A stretch of 64,000 bases of DNA from positions 62,001-126,000 of the forward strand of contig NZ_JABKDE010000009.1 of the NCBI RefSeq assembly GCF_013623835.1. The letters run 5' to 3'. Position numbers and translations under genes: made by a program. A model generated the notes under the pieces. It was not told the DNA's origin and searched no databases. It was given only the letters and a program-made list of their open reading frames with translations. This document shows, one piece after another, positions 49,985 through 57,953 of the stretch (position 1 is the first letter of the stretch; each line of letters starts with the position of its first letter). The DNA is from Brevibacterium oceani. GTDB lineage: Bacteria > Actinomycetota > Actinomycetes > Actinomycetales > Brevibacteriaceae.

Positions 49985-50697
49985 AGCGGCATGACAAGCG
50001 CCGGGATCGAGAGTTCCCGCCCAGGTGGACGATCGCGTTGATGATCCTCGTGGCGATCGGATTCCTGATCTGGACGATCTGGTCGATCAACACCACCCAG
50101 CAGGAGGCGGATAACGCCACGACGAACGCGAACGCCCTCGCCGATCAGGTCTCGCAGGCATGCAACGAAGGGGCCGTGAAAATCGACGGGCGCGACATTT
50201 GCACGAAGGCTCAGCAGGTGAAGGACGACGTGAAGCCTGCTGAGCCGGGGCCGCAGGGCCGGCGTGGCCTACAGGGGCCGCGTGGCGTCCCTGGCCCCGC
50301 CGGAACACCCGGCACTGATGGGGAGACCGGCGAGCAGGGTGAGGCCGGTCAACCTGGCGCCGAGGGTCAACCCGGCCAGGACGGCGAGTCGGGCAGCCCC
50401 GGTGAGGACGGCGAGCCCGGCGCCGCCGGCCAAGCTGGCGCGCCAGGGAAGAACGGCACGACCGGCCAGCCCGGAGCCAAAGGCGAGAAGGGCGACCCTG
50501 GCAAGACCGGCGACAAGGGCGAGAAAGGGGACAAGGGTGAGGCTGGCCGCGGCGTGAAGTCCGTGACCTGCACCGCCTCCGGTGACTGGTCGTTCACCTT
50601 CACAGACGGCACCACCGTCACCGTGACCGGCCCGTGCCGGGTCTCCGATCCCACGCCCACATCGACCCCGACGAGCACACCCACGACCGCACCATAA
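49981..50697 (+). CDS. Membrane-anchored collagen-like protein
   Basis: 238 aa from GTG, overlapping the previous gene by 4 bp. A basic N-terminus and one TM (WTIALMILVAIGFLIWTIWS) place the rest outside. After a short helical part with two Cys (ACNEG, DICTK), residues about 90-192 are Gly-X-Y repeats rich in Pro, Lys, Glu and Asp. A small beta domain (VTCTASGDWSFTFTDGTTVT) with two more Cys and a Thr/Pro-rich tail follow. Collagen repeats in phages are usually in fibres; a TM-anchored one in the lysis region is unusual. Confidence 0.85.
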   Translation: MKRHDKRRDREFPPRWTIALMILVAIGFLIWTIWSINTTQQEADNATTNANALADQVSQACNEGAVKIDGRDICTKAQQVKDDVKPAEPGPQGRRGLQGPRGVPGPAGTPGTDGETGEQGEAGQPGAEGQPGQDGESGSPGEDGEPGAAGQAGAPGKNGTTGQPGAKGEKGDPGKTGDKGEKGDKGEAGRGVKSVTCTASGDWSFTFTDGTTVTVTGPCRVSDPTPTSTPTSTPTTAP

Positions 50698-50764
50698 CTG
50701 CACCACCCACCACAGCCCCGACAGGAACAGCCTGCCGGGGCATTCTCATGCCCAAGGAGGCACC

Positions 50765-51913
50765 ATGTCTTACAAGTTCGTCAAGAACATCGGCCGCAAC
50801 CACTCGTCGCGATCCAGTTACGGCTACGGGTCCGGCATCGTCGGCATCACCATCCACCATTGGGGATCTGACGGCCAGAAGCATGCGAACGTCGTGTCAT
50901 GGCTGCGCGGCTACACCGGCAACCGCGGATCGTCGGCGCACTACGTGGTCTCGGACGGCCTCGTGACCCAGATCGTCGAAGACTCTCGCGCATCCTGGCA
51001 CGGCGGCAACAACAAAGCCAACGGCACCACCATCGGCATCGAATGCCGCCCGGAGATGAGCGCCGGCGACTGGGCCACCCTCGTCGAACTGTGCGTTAAC
51101 CTCGAGCGCAAGCACGGCTCCATGAAGTACTACGGGCACAAGGACTGGAAGAACACCGCATGCCCTGGCGACTACTATCCGCGTCTCGGCGAGCTCGTTG
51201 ATGCTGTGAACGAGTACAAGAAGTCGGGCAAGGTGCCATCGACCACCGGCGGCGGATCGTCCAGCGGGGGCGGCTCGGGCAAGCGCGAATACGAGACCGT
51301 CGCCTACGGCATCACCCTCGGCCTGTGGGATAAGGGCGATCCGGTCAGGGATTGGCAGGACTTCCTCGTCTCCCAGGGATACGACCTCGGCGACGGCGGG
51401 GTCGACGGCTACTTCGGCACCGATACCGAGGAGCCCACGAAGGCATTCCAGAAGAAGCACGGACTCGTCCCGGATGGTCTCGCTGGTGACAAGACGATCG
51501 ACAAGGCTGAGGAGCTGGGCCTCGAGTGGAAGCGCAAGCCGAAGAAGTCGAAGCCGTCGAAGTCGAAGGCGAACCTGACCGTCGACGGCAAGTGGGGCGA
51601 GTCGACCACGAAGGCCCTGCAGAAGATCCTCGGCACCCCCGTCGACGGCGAAGTGTCATTCCAGCCTGTCGCGTACCGCGACGAGAACCCGGGCCTGCTC
51701 TCCGGGTGGGAGTGGACGAAGAACCCGCACTCGTCGAACGTCATCGAGGCCCTGCAGGAGAAGCTCGGCGTCACCGCTGACGGGCGGATCGGCCCGAACA
51801 CGATCAAGGCTCTGCAGCGCAAGCTTGGCACCGGTGTCGATGGTGTCGTGTCGAATCCGTCCGCGATGGTCAAGCAGCTGCAGCGCAACCTCAACGCCGG
51901 GAAGCTGTGGTGA
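50765..51913 (+). CDS. Endolysin: N-acetylmuramoyl-L-alanine amidase with PG-binding repeats
   Basis: 382 aa. Residues 1-150 are an Amidase_2 domain with zinc ligands His31 or His32 (ITIHHWG), His125 (GHKDWKN) and Cys133 (TACPGDYYP). A Gly/Ser linker (GGGSSSGGGSG) leads to peptidoglycan-binding modules, the first near 200-255 (GYFGTDTEEPTKAFQKKHGL) and others to the end (GRIGPNTIKALQRKLGT). It cuts the amide between muramic acid and L-Ala. AAGGAGG precedes ATG. Confidence 0.94.
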   Translation: MSYKFVKNIGRNHSSRSSYGYGSGIVGITIHHWGSDGQKHANVVSWLRGYTGNRGSSAHYVVSDGLVTQIVEDSRASWHGGNNKANGTTIGIECRPEMSAGDWATLVELCVNLERKHGSMKYYGHKDWKNTACPGDYYPRLGELVDAVNEYKKSGKVPSTTGGGSSSGGGSGKREYETVAYGITLGLWDKGDPVRDWQDFLVSQGYDLGDGGVDGYFGTDTEEPTKAFQKKHGLVPDGLAGDKTIDKAEELGLEWKRKPKKSKPSKSKANLTVDGKWGESTTKALQKILGTPVDGEVSFQPVAYRDENPGLLSGWEWTKNPHSSNVIEALQEKLGVTADGRIGPNTIKALQRKLGTGVDGVVSNPSAMVKQLQRNLNAGKLW

Positions 51914-52047
51914 CCATGCGCGCCTTCGCCATTCTCGCCGGGATCACTATCGGTCTCGGCCTGCCGATCTTCGTGTTCGGCCTCATCATCTGCCTGCTGT
52001 CGCTCGTCGACGTGCAGGCCCAATTCCTCGGCATCGGCCAGGACTGA
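51910..52047 (+). CDS. 45-aa single-TM protein, possible antiholin
   Basis: 46 codons from GTG overlapping the endolysin stop (GTGA). The product is mostly one long hydrophobic helix (ILAGITIGLGLPIFVFGLII) with short polar ends. The place between endolysin and holin suggests a lysis-timing role. Confidence 0.65.
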   Translation: MTMRAFAILAGITIGLGLPIFVFGLIICLLSLVDVQAQFLGIGQD

Positions 52048-52062
52048 CTCAAGGAGAACTCA

Positions 52063-52335
52063 ATGATCACCAACAAGAAGACCTCGCCCAAGGTCGGCGC
52101 CGCCGGCATCTCGTCCGGCGTGTTCGTGGTCGCCGTCGCCATGCTCTCGGCGGTCACACCGGACATGCTCGACTGGGCTGGACGATGGACCCCTGTCATC
52201 TACGCTGGGGTGCCCGCGCTGGCCGCTGTCCTCGGCGCGTACATCAAGCGCGACCCGGACCGCGAGACGGTCGAGTCCGAGGTCATCGAGACCGACGAGA
52301 CCCCTGTGTCCGACGACTACGAGCCGAAGCACTGA
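52063..52335 (+). CDS. Holin (two-TM)
   Basis: 90 aa with AAGGAGA upstream. Two hydrophobic segments (GISSGVFVVAVAMLSAV and WTPVIYAGVPALAAVLGAYI) and an acidic tail (ETVESEVIETDETPVSDD), the layout of small actinophage holins. It is the last gene of the lysis module and is followed by a terminator. Confidence 0.85.
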   Translation: MITNKKTSPKVGAAGISSGVFVVAVAMLSAVTPDMLDWAGRWTPVIYAGVPALAAVLGAYIKRDPDRETVESEVIETDETPVSDDYEPKH

Positions 52336-52349
52336 CCTCGGCGCACCAC

Positions 52350-52383
52350 GGCCCCGGCCTCACCTCACGGTGGGGTCGGGGCC
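52350..52383 (+). terminator. Late operon terminator
   Basis: A 15-bp stem (with two G-U pairs) and a TCAC loop begin 15 bp after the holin stop; ATTCGTC follows. It separates the lytic operon from the accessory island. Confidence 0.75.
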
Positions 52384-52413
52384 ATTCGTCGTGTGTGCGG
52401 CCACCTCGTGAAG

Positions 52414-53151
52414 TCAGAACGGGCGCACTGTCTTGTCCACCTGCCCATTGAACGCGGGTTCGTCTATCGAGATCTCCGGCGAATCCGAAAATCTTCCTTG
52501 CCAGGTGTACTCCTCGAATATCTTGGTGATGTCGTTTTCGAGTCGGGGCTCGGTCCACCGCAGCAAAAGGAACGCGGCATGCTGCATATCGAATTGAATG
52601 CGGCTCTTTAGTCCACTTCTCGTGGCGCCGTCCGGGTCATACATGCTCTTCTTATACAGTCCGGCAATCGCTGATAGAAACCGATGGACGTGGTCCGACA
52701 ATGCAGGAGCATCTTCATCGAAGTCAGCATGGATTTTCAAGGCGTGCTGCTGGAGTCCAGCAACTCTACGCGCAATATGGTCCCTGCCTTCGAAATCCAT
52801 TTGGTAAGTGAACTCGATTAGGTAGTCGGAGAGATCCTTGAGAAATGCGACCTCCCTGTCTCGACGACCCCGTTGGACCATTGCCTCAAGCTGTTGACCG
52901 TGCCGTTCCTCCGCTCTGCTTGCCTCTTCTTCGAGTCGGCGTACCTCGCTAGCGTGGCGGTCAGCTTCCTTTCCGGCGTCGACTTTCGCTCGGTTCATGT
53001 TCCCGCGATAGATCAGCCACGACACGAAGGCGGTCACAATGATGCCGGCGGCGGAAATGGCAAGGTTCCAGAAGTTCCCTTCCACCACTACGGTTACGTT
53101 CTCGATCGTGGCGTCAGACGCAGCAACGATCACACTGTCATCAATACTCAT
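52414..53151 (-). CDS. Membrane coiled-coil protein of the accessory island (moron)
   Basis: 245 aa, not recognised. One TM at about 28-48 (NLAISAAGIIVTAFVSWLIY) with a short external N-terminus, then a coiled coil (about 55-95, rich in Glu/Arg), then about 150 residues of predicted helical cytosolic domain (DREVAFLKDLSDYLIEF, LKSRIQFDMQHAAFLLLRW). It is on the minus strand, opposite to the lytic operon, so it can be expressed in the lysogen. The architecture (membrane anchor plus helical sensor) fits exclusion or abortive infection, by inference. Confidence 0.75.
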   Translation of the reverse strand: MSIDDSVIVAASDATIENVTVVVEGNFWNLAISAAGIIVTAFVSWLIYRGNMNRAKVDAGKEADRHASEVRRLEEEASRAEERHGQQLEAMVQRGRRDREVAFLKDLSDYLIEFTYQMDFEGRDHIARRVAGLQQHALKIHADFDEDAPALSDHVHRFLSAIAGLYKKSMYDPDGATRSGLKSRIQFDMQHAAFLLLRWTEPRLENDITKIFEEYTWQGRFSDSPEISIDEPAFNGQVDKTVRPF

Positions 53152-53201
53152 ACCGAGATCCTAAGCGAGTTCATGTCCGCGCCTCGGCGCATACTGTTCC
53201 C

Positions 53202-53465
53202 ATGACCGAAGACTACGGCACGGCCACCTGGCGCTACTGGCAGAAGATCCTGAACGAGGAACGCGCCCGCCCGTCGTTCCGAGACCGTCCGCCTGTCCCG
53301 GTCCGCGCCCGCATCGAGTGGGAGCGTGACGGGCAGGAGTGGGTCGACGGCACCGCGGAGCGCCTCGGATTCGACGGGGCGATCTACGTGCGCATCCGTG
53401 ACCGGCGCTGCTCGACCATCGGCGCATGGCTTCGCCCGGATGATGTGTGGTGGGAGGGGAAGTAG
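53202..53465 (+). CDS. Hypothetical small protein of the accessory island
   Basis: 87 aa, hydrophilic and Trp/Arg-rich (RDRPPVPVRARIEWERDG, CSTIGAWLRPDDVWW). A beta-barrel-like pattern, perhaps SH3-like. GC content and codon use are like the phage late genes, unlike the next two genes. It is divergent from the minus-strand membrane gene. Confidence 0.6.
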   Translation: MTEDYGTATWRYWQKILNEERARPSFRDRPPVPVRARIEWERDGQEWVDGTAERLGFDGAIYVRIRDRRCSTIGAWLRPDDVWWEGK

Positions 53466-53651
53466 TTCCGCGGCTACCCGCAGAACTATCTAGGTCCGAA
53501 CATCTGGTTTCAACATCACGCTGATAGGGTGTCAATACCAGATTATGTCAGTGGAGCGAGATAGGTTGAATGCATCGATCCACGCGCTAGAGAGGTAGAC
53601 AGCTCAGCTAGCGCGGAGCCCTACCGAGCAAGAGATCAGCAGGGAGGAACA

Positions 53652-53969
53652 TTGACTAGTACCCCCGGTATTCGGTCGACCACTAGTTTTAGCGTGAGCC
53701 CGCCGGAGAAGCGTGACGATTTTGTCGTCGACCTGAGTGATCTTATGAACAACATGCAGTTCTCAGGCGCGGCCGTGAAGTGGGAAATCTATCTTAGAGG
53801 TAGCAATTCGATCGCGCTCGAGCTAGTAGTCACTACCTCAGACGCCTCGTTGGCGGAGAGAATCACCGACGATACTGTTGCATCAGTTCTTGAGACCTAT
53901 GGAGTAGCAGGAAAGTCGCCTGGGCAACGCGGAGTTAAACGGGGAAGCAACAAGCTAGCACCGGCATGA
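53652..53969 (+). CDS. Island gene A: 105-aa cytosolic partner
   Basis: TTG start with GGGAGGAAC upstream. Soluble alpha/beta pattern (DDFVVDLSDLMNNMQFSGAA, VKWEIYLRGSNSIALELVVT) with a basic tail. It uses codons rare elsewhere in the window and AT-richer DNA, a sign of recent acquisition. It overlaps the next gene (ATGA), so the two are translated together. Not recognised; the small-partner-plus-membrane-protein layout resembles sensor/effector pairs of defence systems. Confidence 0.7.
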   Translation: MTSTPGIRSTTSFSVSPPEKRDDFVVDLSDLMNNMQFSGAAVKWEIYLRGSNSIALELVVTTSDASLAERITDDTVASVLETYGVAGKSPGQRGVKRGSNKLAPA

Positions 53970-54817
53970 TGGTTGGTGGCTCTCCAACCCTCCATAGCAA
54001 GACCAAATGGTTGCACCGAGCTGGAATTTGGATCGGTGACTGGTGGAGCAGATGCCTATTAGCCGTCGGTACCGTGGTTCTCGCGGTACCGACGTTCTTT
54101 CCTTCGATCGCTGCGAGCCCTTGGCGGTGGGCCTGGTTGGGCGGAGCGATCATTTGCCTAGCGGCCTCTGCCTGGGGCGAATTGAGGCGGAGCAGGAGTA
54201 TCCACCGCCTCGAAGTGGCCACCAAAAAGGCGGAGAGCCGGGCTCATTCCATGGAGAGGGGTTTGCGCCGGAGGCTGAAGGTTGCGTTGCGCGACCTGCT
54301 GAAAGAGTCTGGACTGGATCAGACGACGCACAAAGGAAAGCCCAGATCGCGAACTCGCGCCACAGTGTATTGCCACGATAAGACGAGGAGAGTATTCATC
54401 CCCTTGGCACGCTATTCGGGCAATCCTCTACTAGAGGTCGATGGCCGCCCTGAGTATCCCGACGACCAAGGGTTCATCGCGGAAGCTTGGGCTGATGCCT
54501 GGTCGTATAAGAAGGACTTGCCCGAGGGGCGCGAAGACTGGGTGGACGCTTTGGTCACTGAGGACGAGCTCCCCGCGCCTGTTGCTCGAAAATTGACAAT
54601 GCATTCTCGTAGCTTGGCCGGCACCCGAATTTATGGAGGTGGCGGGGACGGCGAGGAAGCCGAGAAGATCGGCATCATAATTATTGAAAGCCTGGATGCT
54701 CGAGGCTTGAAATCCACAACTGGTCAAATGCTTCCTGAAGCGCAATGGTTCAAAGTCGTTGATGCATTGGTCAAGACATATCATCTCAGCCTTAACCCTG
54801 GAAGCGATTCGAGCTGA
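53966..54817 (+). CDS. Island gene B: two-TM protein with GAF-like cytosolic domain
   Basis: 283 aa. Two TM segments (about 29-47 and 56-70) form a hairpin, then a coiled coil (about 75-115, AESRAHSMERGLRRRLKVAL) and a C-terminal alpha/beta domain (about 128-270) with RVFIPLARYSGNPLLEVDG, QGFIAEAWADAWSY and KIGIIIIESLDARG, which reads like a divergent GAF sensor. It contains AGA, CTA and TTA codons rare in this genome. Co-translated with gene A. A membrane effector triggered by a ligand-binding domain is the working guess. Confidence 0.72.
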   Translation: MMVGGSPTLHSKTKWLHRAGIWIGDWWSRCLLAVGTVVLAVPTFFPSIAASPWRWAWLGGAIICLAASAWGELRRSRSIHRLEVATKKAESRAHSMERGLRRRLKVALRDLLKESGLDQTTHKGKPRSRTRATVYCHDKTRRVFIPLARYSGNPLLEVDGRPEYPDDQGFIAEAWADAWSYKKDLPEGREDWVDALVTEDELPAPVARKLTMHSRSLAGTRIYGGGGDGEEAEKIGIIIIESLDARGLKSTTGQMLPEAQWFKVVDALVKTYHLSLNPGSDSS

Positions 54818-54890
54818 ACGGAAGTTCGGTTCTCACCTGGGAGGGGAGGCGCTGAGCAGAAATCTAAGCAGGCATTTACGATCATCACAG

Positions 54891-54910
54891 TTTGCCCATT
54901 TTTTGCCCAT
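54891..54910. repeat. Putative integrase arm-type sites, right
   Basis: TTTGCCCAT at 54891-54899 and 54902-54910 (11-bp period), 93 bp inside attR, in a 185-bp stretch without genes. Same motif, orientation and spacing as at 16410-16426. Confidence 0.65.
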
Positions 54911-55002
54911 ATCTCGCCGTTATCGGGCGGGAATAGCGGGGCATCACAGGGTGTCAAGATGCCCGAGAATCCGCCGATTAGGTCTCCGGCCTGCACCTAT
55001 GG

Positions 55003-55033
55003 GCGGGTTCAAGTCCCGTTACTCACCCCGATT
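55003..55033. repeat. attR core (31 bp)
   Basis: A perfect copy of attL, i.e. the T arm and acceptor end of tRNA-His without the rest of the tRNA, so it is not a gene. Right end of the prophage. Confidence 0.95.
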
Positions 55034-55036
55034 GTT

Positions 55037-55095
55037 CGAGGTGCGAATTCTCGACCGAAGATCCTCTTTTCGGTCAGGGTTCGCACCTCGTTCTG
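55037..55095 (+). terminator. Displaced host terminator of tRNA-His
   Basis: An 11-bp outer stem (CGAGGTGCGAA with its complement) encloses an inner 7-bp stem (GACCGAA/TTCGGTC), followed by TTCTGATTTC. It starts 3 bp after attR and must have terminated the tRNA before integration. Confidence 0.75.
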
Positions 55096-55156
55096 ATTTC
55101 GCAGGCTACCCCGGCGGTTCGCCTTCCACCGCGGAACCGACCTGTCTGACACGGGG

Positions 55157-56251
55157 TCAGACCGAGACGTCGTCTCCGGTGATCTCGACGACCGCTGCAT
55201 CCAAGATGCGCCCGTTGACCTGCACCTCGATCCGGTGCGGTCCGGTATGGATCTTCCGCACTGAGGCGTGGGCGAACCGGTGTCTGCGCGAGAATCGCAC
55301 TGGCCGGCCCGCGGGCAGATCCTTGACGCTCAGCTTGAACACCGTGCCCGCTTTCACACCATTGGCCCCTTGGTAATGGACCGCATAGTCGACTGCCGCT
55401 CGGGTATCGGCGGCGGCGCGCAGAGTGAAGCTGAGAGTGACCGTCTCGCCGACGGTGATGCTGGACGGAGAGCATGCGAACTCGGTGATCTCGACTGTGG
55501 CATCGGGGTCGAAACCGAGTATCGCCAGTGCTCCCGGGTGCCCCCGTTTGATGAGTGTGCGCAATCCATGCCGGACGACGAAGTCACCCTGCGTGGAGAT
55601 GGCCGCCCATCGCGTGGCCGTGGCGAGGACGAGGTCCGGATGGTCCTTGGCGATGTCATTGAGATGGTTTGCCACCGAACGGCGCACATACAGCGACTCG
55701 TCGTTGACGAGCTCATCGAGCAGTCCGATCGTTGGGGTCGGATCGGCGATGAAACCGCGCAGGAGTCTGCCCCAGGGCAGTCGCGGACGGCTGCCTTCGG
55801 ACACGAGCCGACGCACATGCTCATCCGCATCTCGAGTCCACGTCCGCAGATACTTCATTGTTGCTGCCTGGTGGGCGTCGATGAACGGGCGGATCGCGAA
55901 TTCAGCCGTGTACCGAGAGGTCAACGCCGCCAGGAGCGGCAGACCGACATCGGGCCGGTCCAGCATCGCCCGGGCGATGTAGGCATTGACGGGCATCGAG
56001 GCCCACCCCTGAAGGCCGCCGTGGTCGAGAGCGGCGCGAACGATGCGGTCAGCGTCCTCGGGCTCGGGCGGCATCGTCTCCATGAGAGCTCCCGCGATCC
56101 AATCCACCCGTGCCATCAGCTCCCGCCCGTCCAGGCCGTCGATAGCGGACTGGACGAACGCCGTCCGGTCGAACGCCGCCGAGGCGCCAGCGAGGTCGCC
56201 GCCGAGGCATTCGACGAGCTGCGGTGAGAGCTGGTCCTTGAAATCTGTCAA
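55157..56251 (-). CDS. DNA alkylation repair protein (AlkC/AlkD-like HEAT)
   Basis: 364 aa from TTG 56251, which has GGAAGGA six bases upstream; a GTG 45 bp earlier lacks such support. HEAT-like helical repeats fill residues about 20-250 (LLDELVNDESLYVRRSVANH, LNDIAKDHPDLVLATATRWA, FVVRHGLRTLIKRGHPGALA). Residues about 260-364 form an Ig-like domain (SPSSITVGETVTLSFTL), the extension found in AlkC-beta members. The family excises N3- and N7-alkylated purines. It is convergent with the tRNA-His region. Confidence 0.9.
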   Translation of the reverse strand: MTDFKDQLSPQLVECLGGDLAGASAAFDRTAFVQSAIDGLDGRELMARVDWIAGALMETMPPEPEDADRIVRAALDHGGLQGWASMPVNAYIARAMLDRPDVGLPLLAALTSRYTAEFAIRPFIDAHQAATMKYLRTWTRDADEHVRRLVSEGSRPRLPWGRLLRGFIADPTPTIGLLDELVNDESLYVRRSVANHLNDIAKDHPDLVLATATRWAAISTQGDFVVRHGLRTLIKRGHPGALAILGFDPDATVEITEFACSPSSITVGETVTLSFTLRAAADTRAAVDYAVHYQGANGVKAGTVFKLSVKDLPAGRPVRFSRRHRFAHASVRKIHTGPHRIEVQVNGRILDAAVVEITGDDVSV

Positions 56252-56305
56252 CGCGATTCCTTCCCACGATCCGGTCGGCACGTCTCGAACAGGCACTCGA
56301 CCCTG

Positions 56306-56623
56306 TCACCGATGCTCGCGGCCCCATTCGTGCAGAGCTTCGAACACCGGCTGCAGACTCCTGCCTTCGTCCGTGATTCGGTAAGTCACCTGCGGTGGGA
56401 CGCAGGGAATCACTTCCCGGTCGATGAGTCCGCGTTCCACCAGAGCCTTCAGTTCGCTCGAGAGAACCTTCTGAGATATCCCGACCAGCTGTCTCTGCAG
56501 GTCCGCGTAGCGGTGTTCGCGTTTGAGCAGTTCCCAGAGCACCAGCATCGTCCACTTGCCTCCGACGATGTCGATCGTGGCCCGCATGGTCTCACCGCAA
56601 TAGTCCTGTGCTGTCGTTGGCAT
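56306..56623 (-). CDS. HxlR-family transcriptional regulator
   Basis: 105 aa. The winged-helix signature is clear: IVGGKWTMLVLWELLKREHR, then ISQKVLSSELKALVERGLID and VTYRITDEGRSLQPVFEAL. The N-terminal Cys (DYCGET) matches redox- or aldehyde-sensing HxlR/QorR members. Divergent from a tautomerase gene, its likely target. Confidence 0.93.
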   Translation of the reverse strand: MPTTAQDYCGETMRATIDIVGGKWTMLVLWELLKREHRYADLQRQLVGISQKVLSSELKALVERGLIDREVIPCVPPQVTYRITDEGRSLQPVFEALHEWGREHR

Positions 56624-56728
56624 GTCCTACCTCGAGGTTGGCTGCTGACCTGAAAGTGCCGTCTTCCCAGTCCCGTTTGTATCAAGCAGGCTAGTTGAAG
56701 AACGAACCGAAGAACAGAAGGAGAGGCT

Positions 56729-56953
56729 ATGCCCATCGTCAATCTCGACATCGTCCCCGAACTCATGAACGGCGACAGGGGGTCCCAGTATCAGAGTATC
56801 GCGCGTGGCATCACCGAGGCGATCGTTGCGAGCACGGGAGCGCCGGCAGAATCCGTGCACGTGCTCATCAACGAGGTCTCCGCGAAGACGTACTCGGTCG
56901 CAGGAACGATGCTGAGCGAACAGTCTGAGCCTTCCCGGCCGGTGTCACGGTAG
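56729..56953 (+). CDS. 4-oxalocrotonate tautomerase-family protein
   Basis: 74 aa; MPIVNLDIVPE leaves the catalytic Pro1 after Met removal. SIARGITEAIVASTGAPAES and VHVLINEVSAKTYSVAG match the tautomerase core. AGAAGGAGAGG precedes ATG. Divergent from HxlR, so probably regulated by it in response to a reactive carbonyl. Confidence 0.9.
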   Translation: MPIVNLDIVPELMNGDRGSQYQSIARGITEAIVASTGAPAESVHVLINEVSAKTYSVAGTMLSEQSEPSRPVSR

Positions 56954-57019
56954 GTGCCGCCTGAGGCGCTGCGAATCGGATTTCGGCAGCAGAGCAACCC
57001 ACCGCGTTAGCCTTGTCTC

Positions 57020-57859
57020 ATGAGCATCGACCTTGCCGTCGTCGGCAGCATCAACGCCGACATCACTGCGGTCACCAGCCGTCTGCCGGCCACGGGAGAG
57101 ACCGTCGGCGGCGGGCGACTGCTCCGCTCGCCCGGGGGCAAGGGAGCGAATCAAGCCGCCGCCGCTGCCCGCCTCGGTGCCCGAACCAGGATGATCGGGG
57201 CGGTGGGACGCGATGCTTCGGGACAGGCGATGAAACGTGCCCTCGACCGCGCCGGAGTCGATCGCCGCGATGTCGCCGAGGTCGATGTGGAGACCGGCAC
57301 TGCCCTGATCATGGTCGATGCGCAGGGGGAGAACCAGATCGCCGTGTGCGAAGGAGCGAACGCCCGGGTCCACCTCGATGAGGTGGAGTTCGCCGCCGAT
57401 GAGGCCGTGCTCACCCAACTCGAGATCTCCATGGATCTCGTCAGCGAACTCGCCGTGCGTGTGCCCGGATACTTCGCGGTGAACGCGGCCCCGGCCCTGC
57501 CGCTGCCCGCCGAAGTGGTTCAGCGTGCCGATCTCATCATCGTCAACGAAACCGAATACTTCCTCCTCCCGCAGCTGGAAGAGGCGAGGCTCGTTGCCGT
57601 GACTTACGGGTCCCGAGGGTCATCCCTGCTCGCCCGCGATGAGCAGATCGCCTTCGCCGAGGCGCTGCCGAAGGCACCTGTGAGCACCGTCGGTGCCGGT
57701 GACGCCTTCGCCGCAGCCCTGACCATCGCTCTGCGCACCGGTTTGAGGCCCGAACGTGCCCTGCGCGCGGCCAACGCCGTCGGTGCCGCTGCCGTGATGG
57801 ATGCCGCCGCGCAACCGGCCCTCGACCCTTTCGAAGTCTACCTGGACGGCGACGACTGA
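57020..57859 (+). CDS. rbsK: Ribokinase-family sugar kinase (PfkB)
   Basis: 279 aa. GSINADITAVTSRLP at the N-terminus, the sugar site SPGGKGANQAAAAARLGA and the ATP/catalytic VGAGDAFAAALTIALRTG (Asp as base) identify a ribokinase-type PfkB enzyme. Slightly shorter than typical. It is paired with a DHDPS-family aldolase, so its sugar may be a ribose- or keto-sugar acid rather than ribose; that is open. Confidence 0.9.
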   Translation: MSIDLAVVGSINADITAVTSRLPATGETVGGGRLLRSPGGKGANQAAAAARLGARTRMIGAVGRDASGQAMKRALDRAGVDRRDVAEVDVETGTALIMVDAQGENQIAVCEGANARVHLDEVEFAADEAVLTQLEISMDLVSELAVRVPGYFAVNAAPALPLPAEVVQRADLIIVNETEYFLLPQLEEARLVAVTYGSRGSSLLARDEQIAFAEALPKAPVSTVGAGDAFAAALTIALRTGLRPERALRAANAVGAAAVMDAAAQPALDPFEVYLDGDD

Positions 57860-57953
57860 TCGGTGCCGCTGCGTTTGTACCTGCCGAGCTGGCAGACTGG
57901 ATTTCAGCGGACTCGTCCGCCGCCGCCATCCGACCGTTCGAGGAGGACACCTG

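Larger units (their letters stand above)
16313..55033. mobile_element. Complete siphovirus prophage in tRNA-His
   Basis: About 38.7 kb bounded by a perfect 31-bp repeat of the tRNA-His 3' end. It carries one copy of each expected module in order: integration, lysogeny switch, recombination and replication, packaging, head, tail, lysis, then an accessory island. All recognised genes are full length with no disrupted frames that I can see, so it looks able to be induced. SPP1-like portal/MuF and connector genes and a long tape measure indicate siphovirus morphology. Confidence 0.95.

Noticed and set aside
49758..49994. ATG at 49758 with a good ribosome site
   Set aside because: It gives a Ser/Arg/Cys-rich product. 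The GTG five bases later in another frame gives a credible TM plus coiled-coil protein with overlap to the next gene.
55001..55027. A second tRNA-His at attR
   Set aside because: Only the T arm and acceptor end are present. It is the attR copy of the integration core.
16313..55033. CRISPR array anywhere in the window
   Set aside because: The short repeats found (iterons, SAS-like, arm sites) have no unique spacers of regular 30-40 bp and there are no cas genes.
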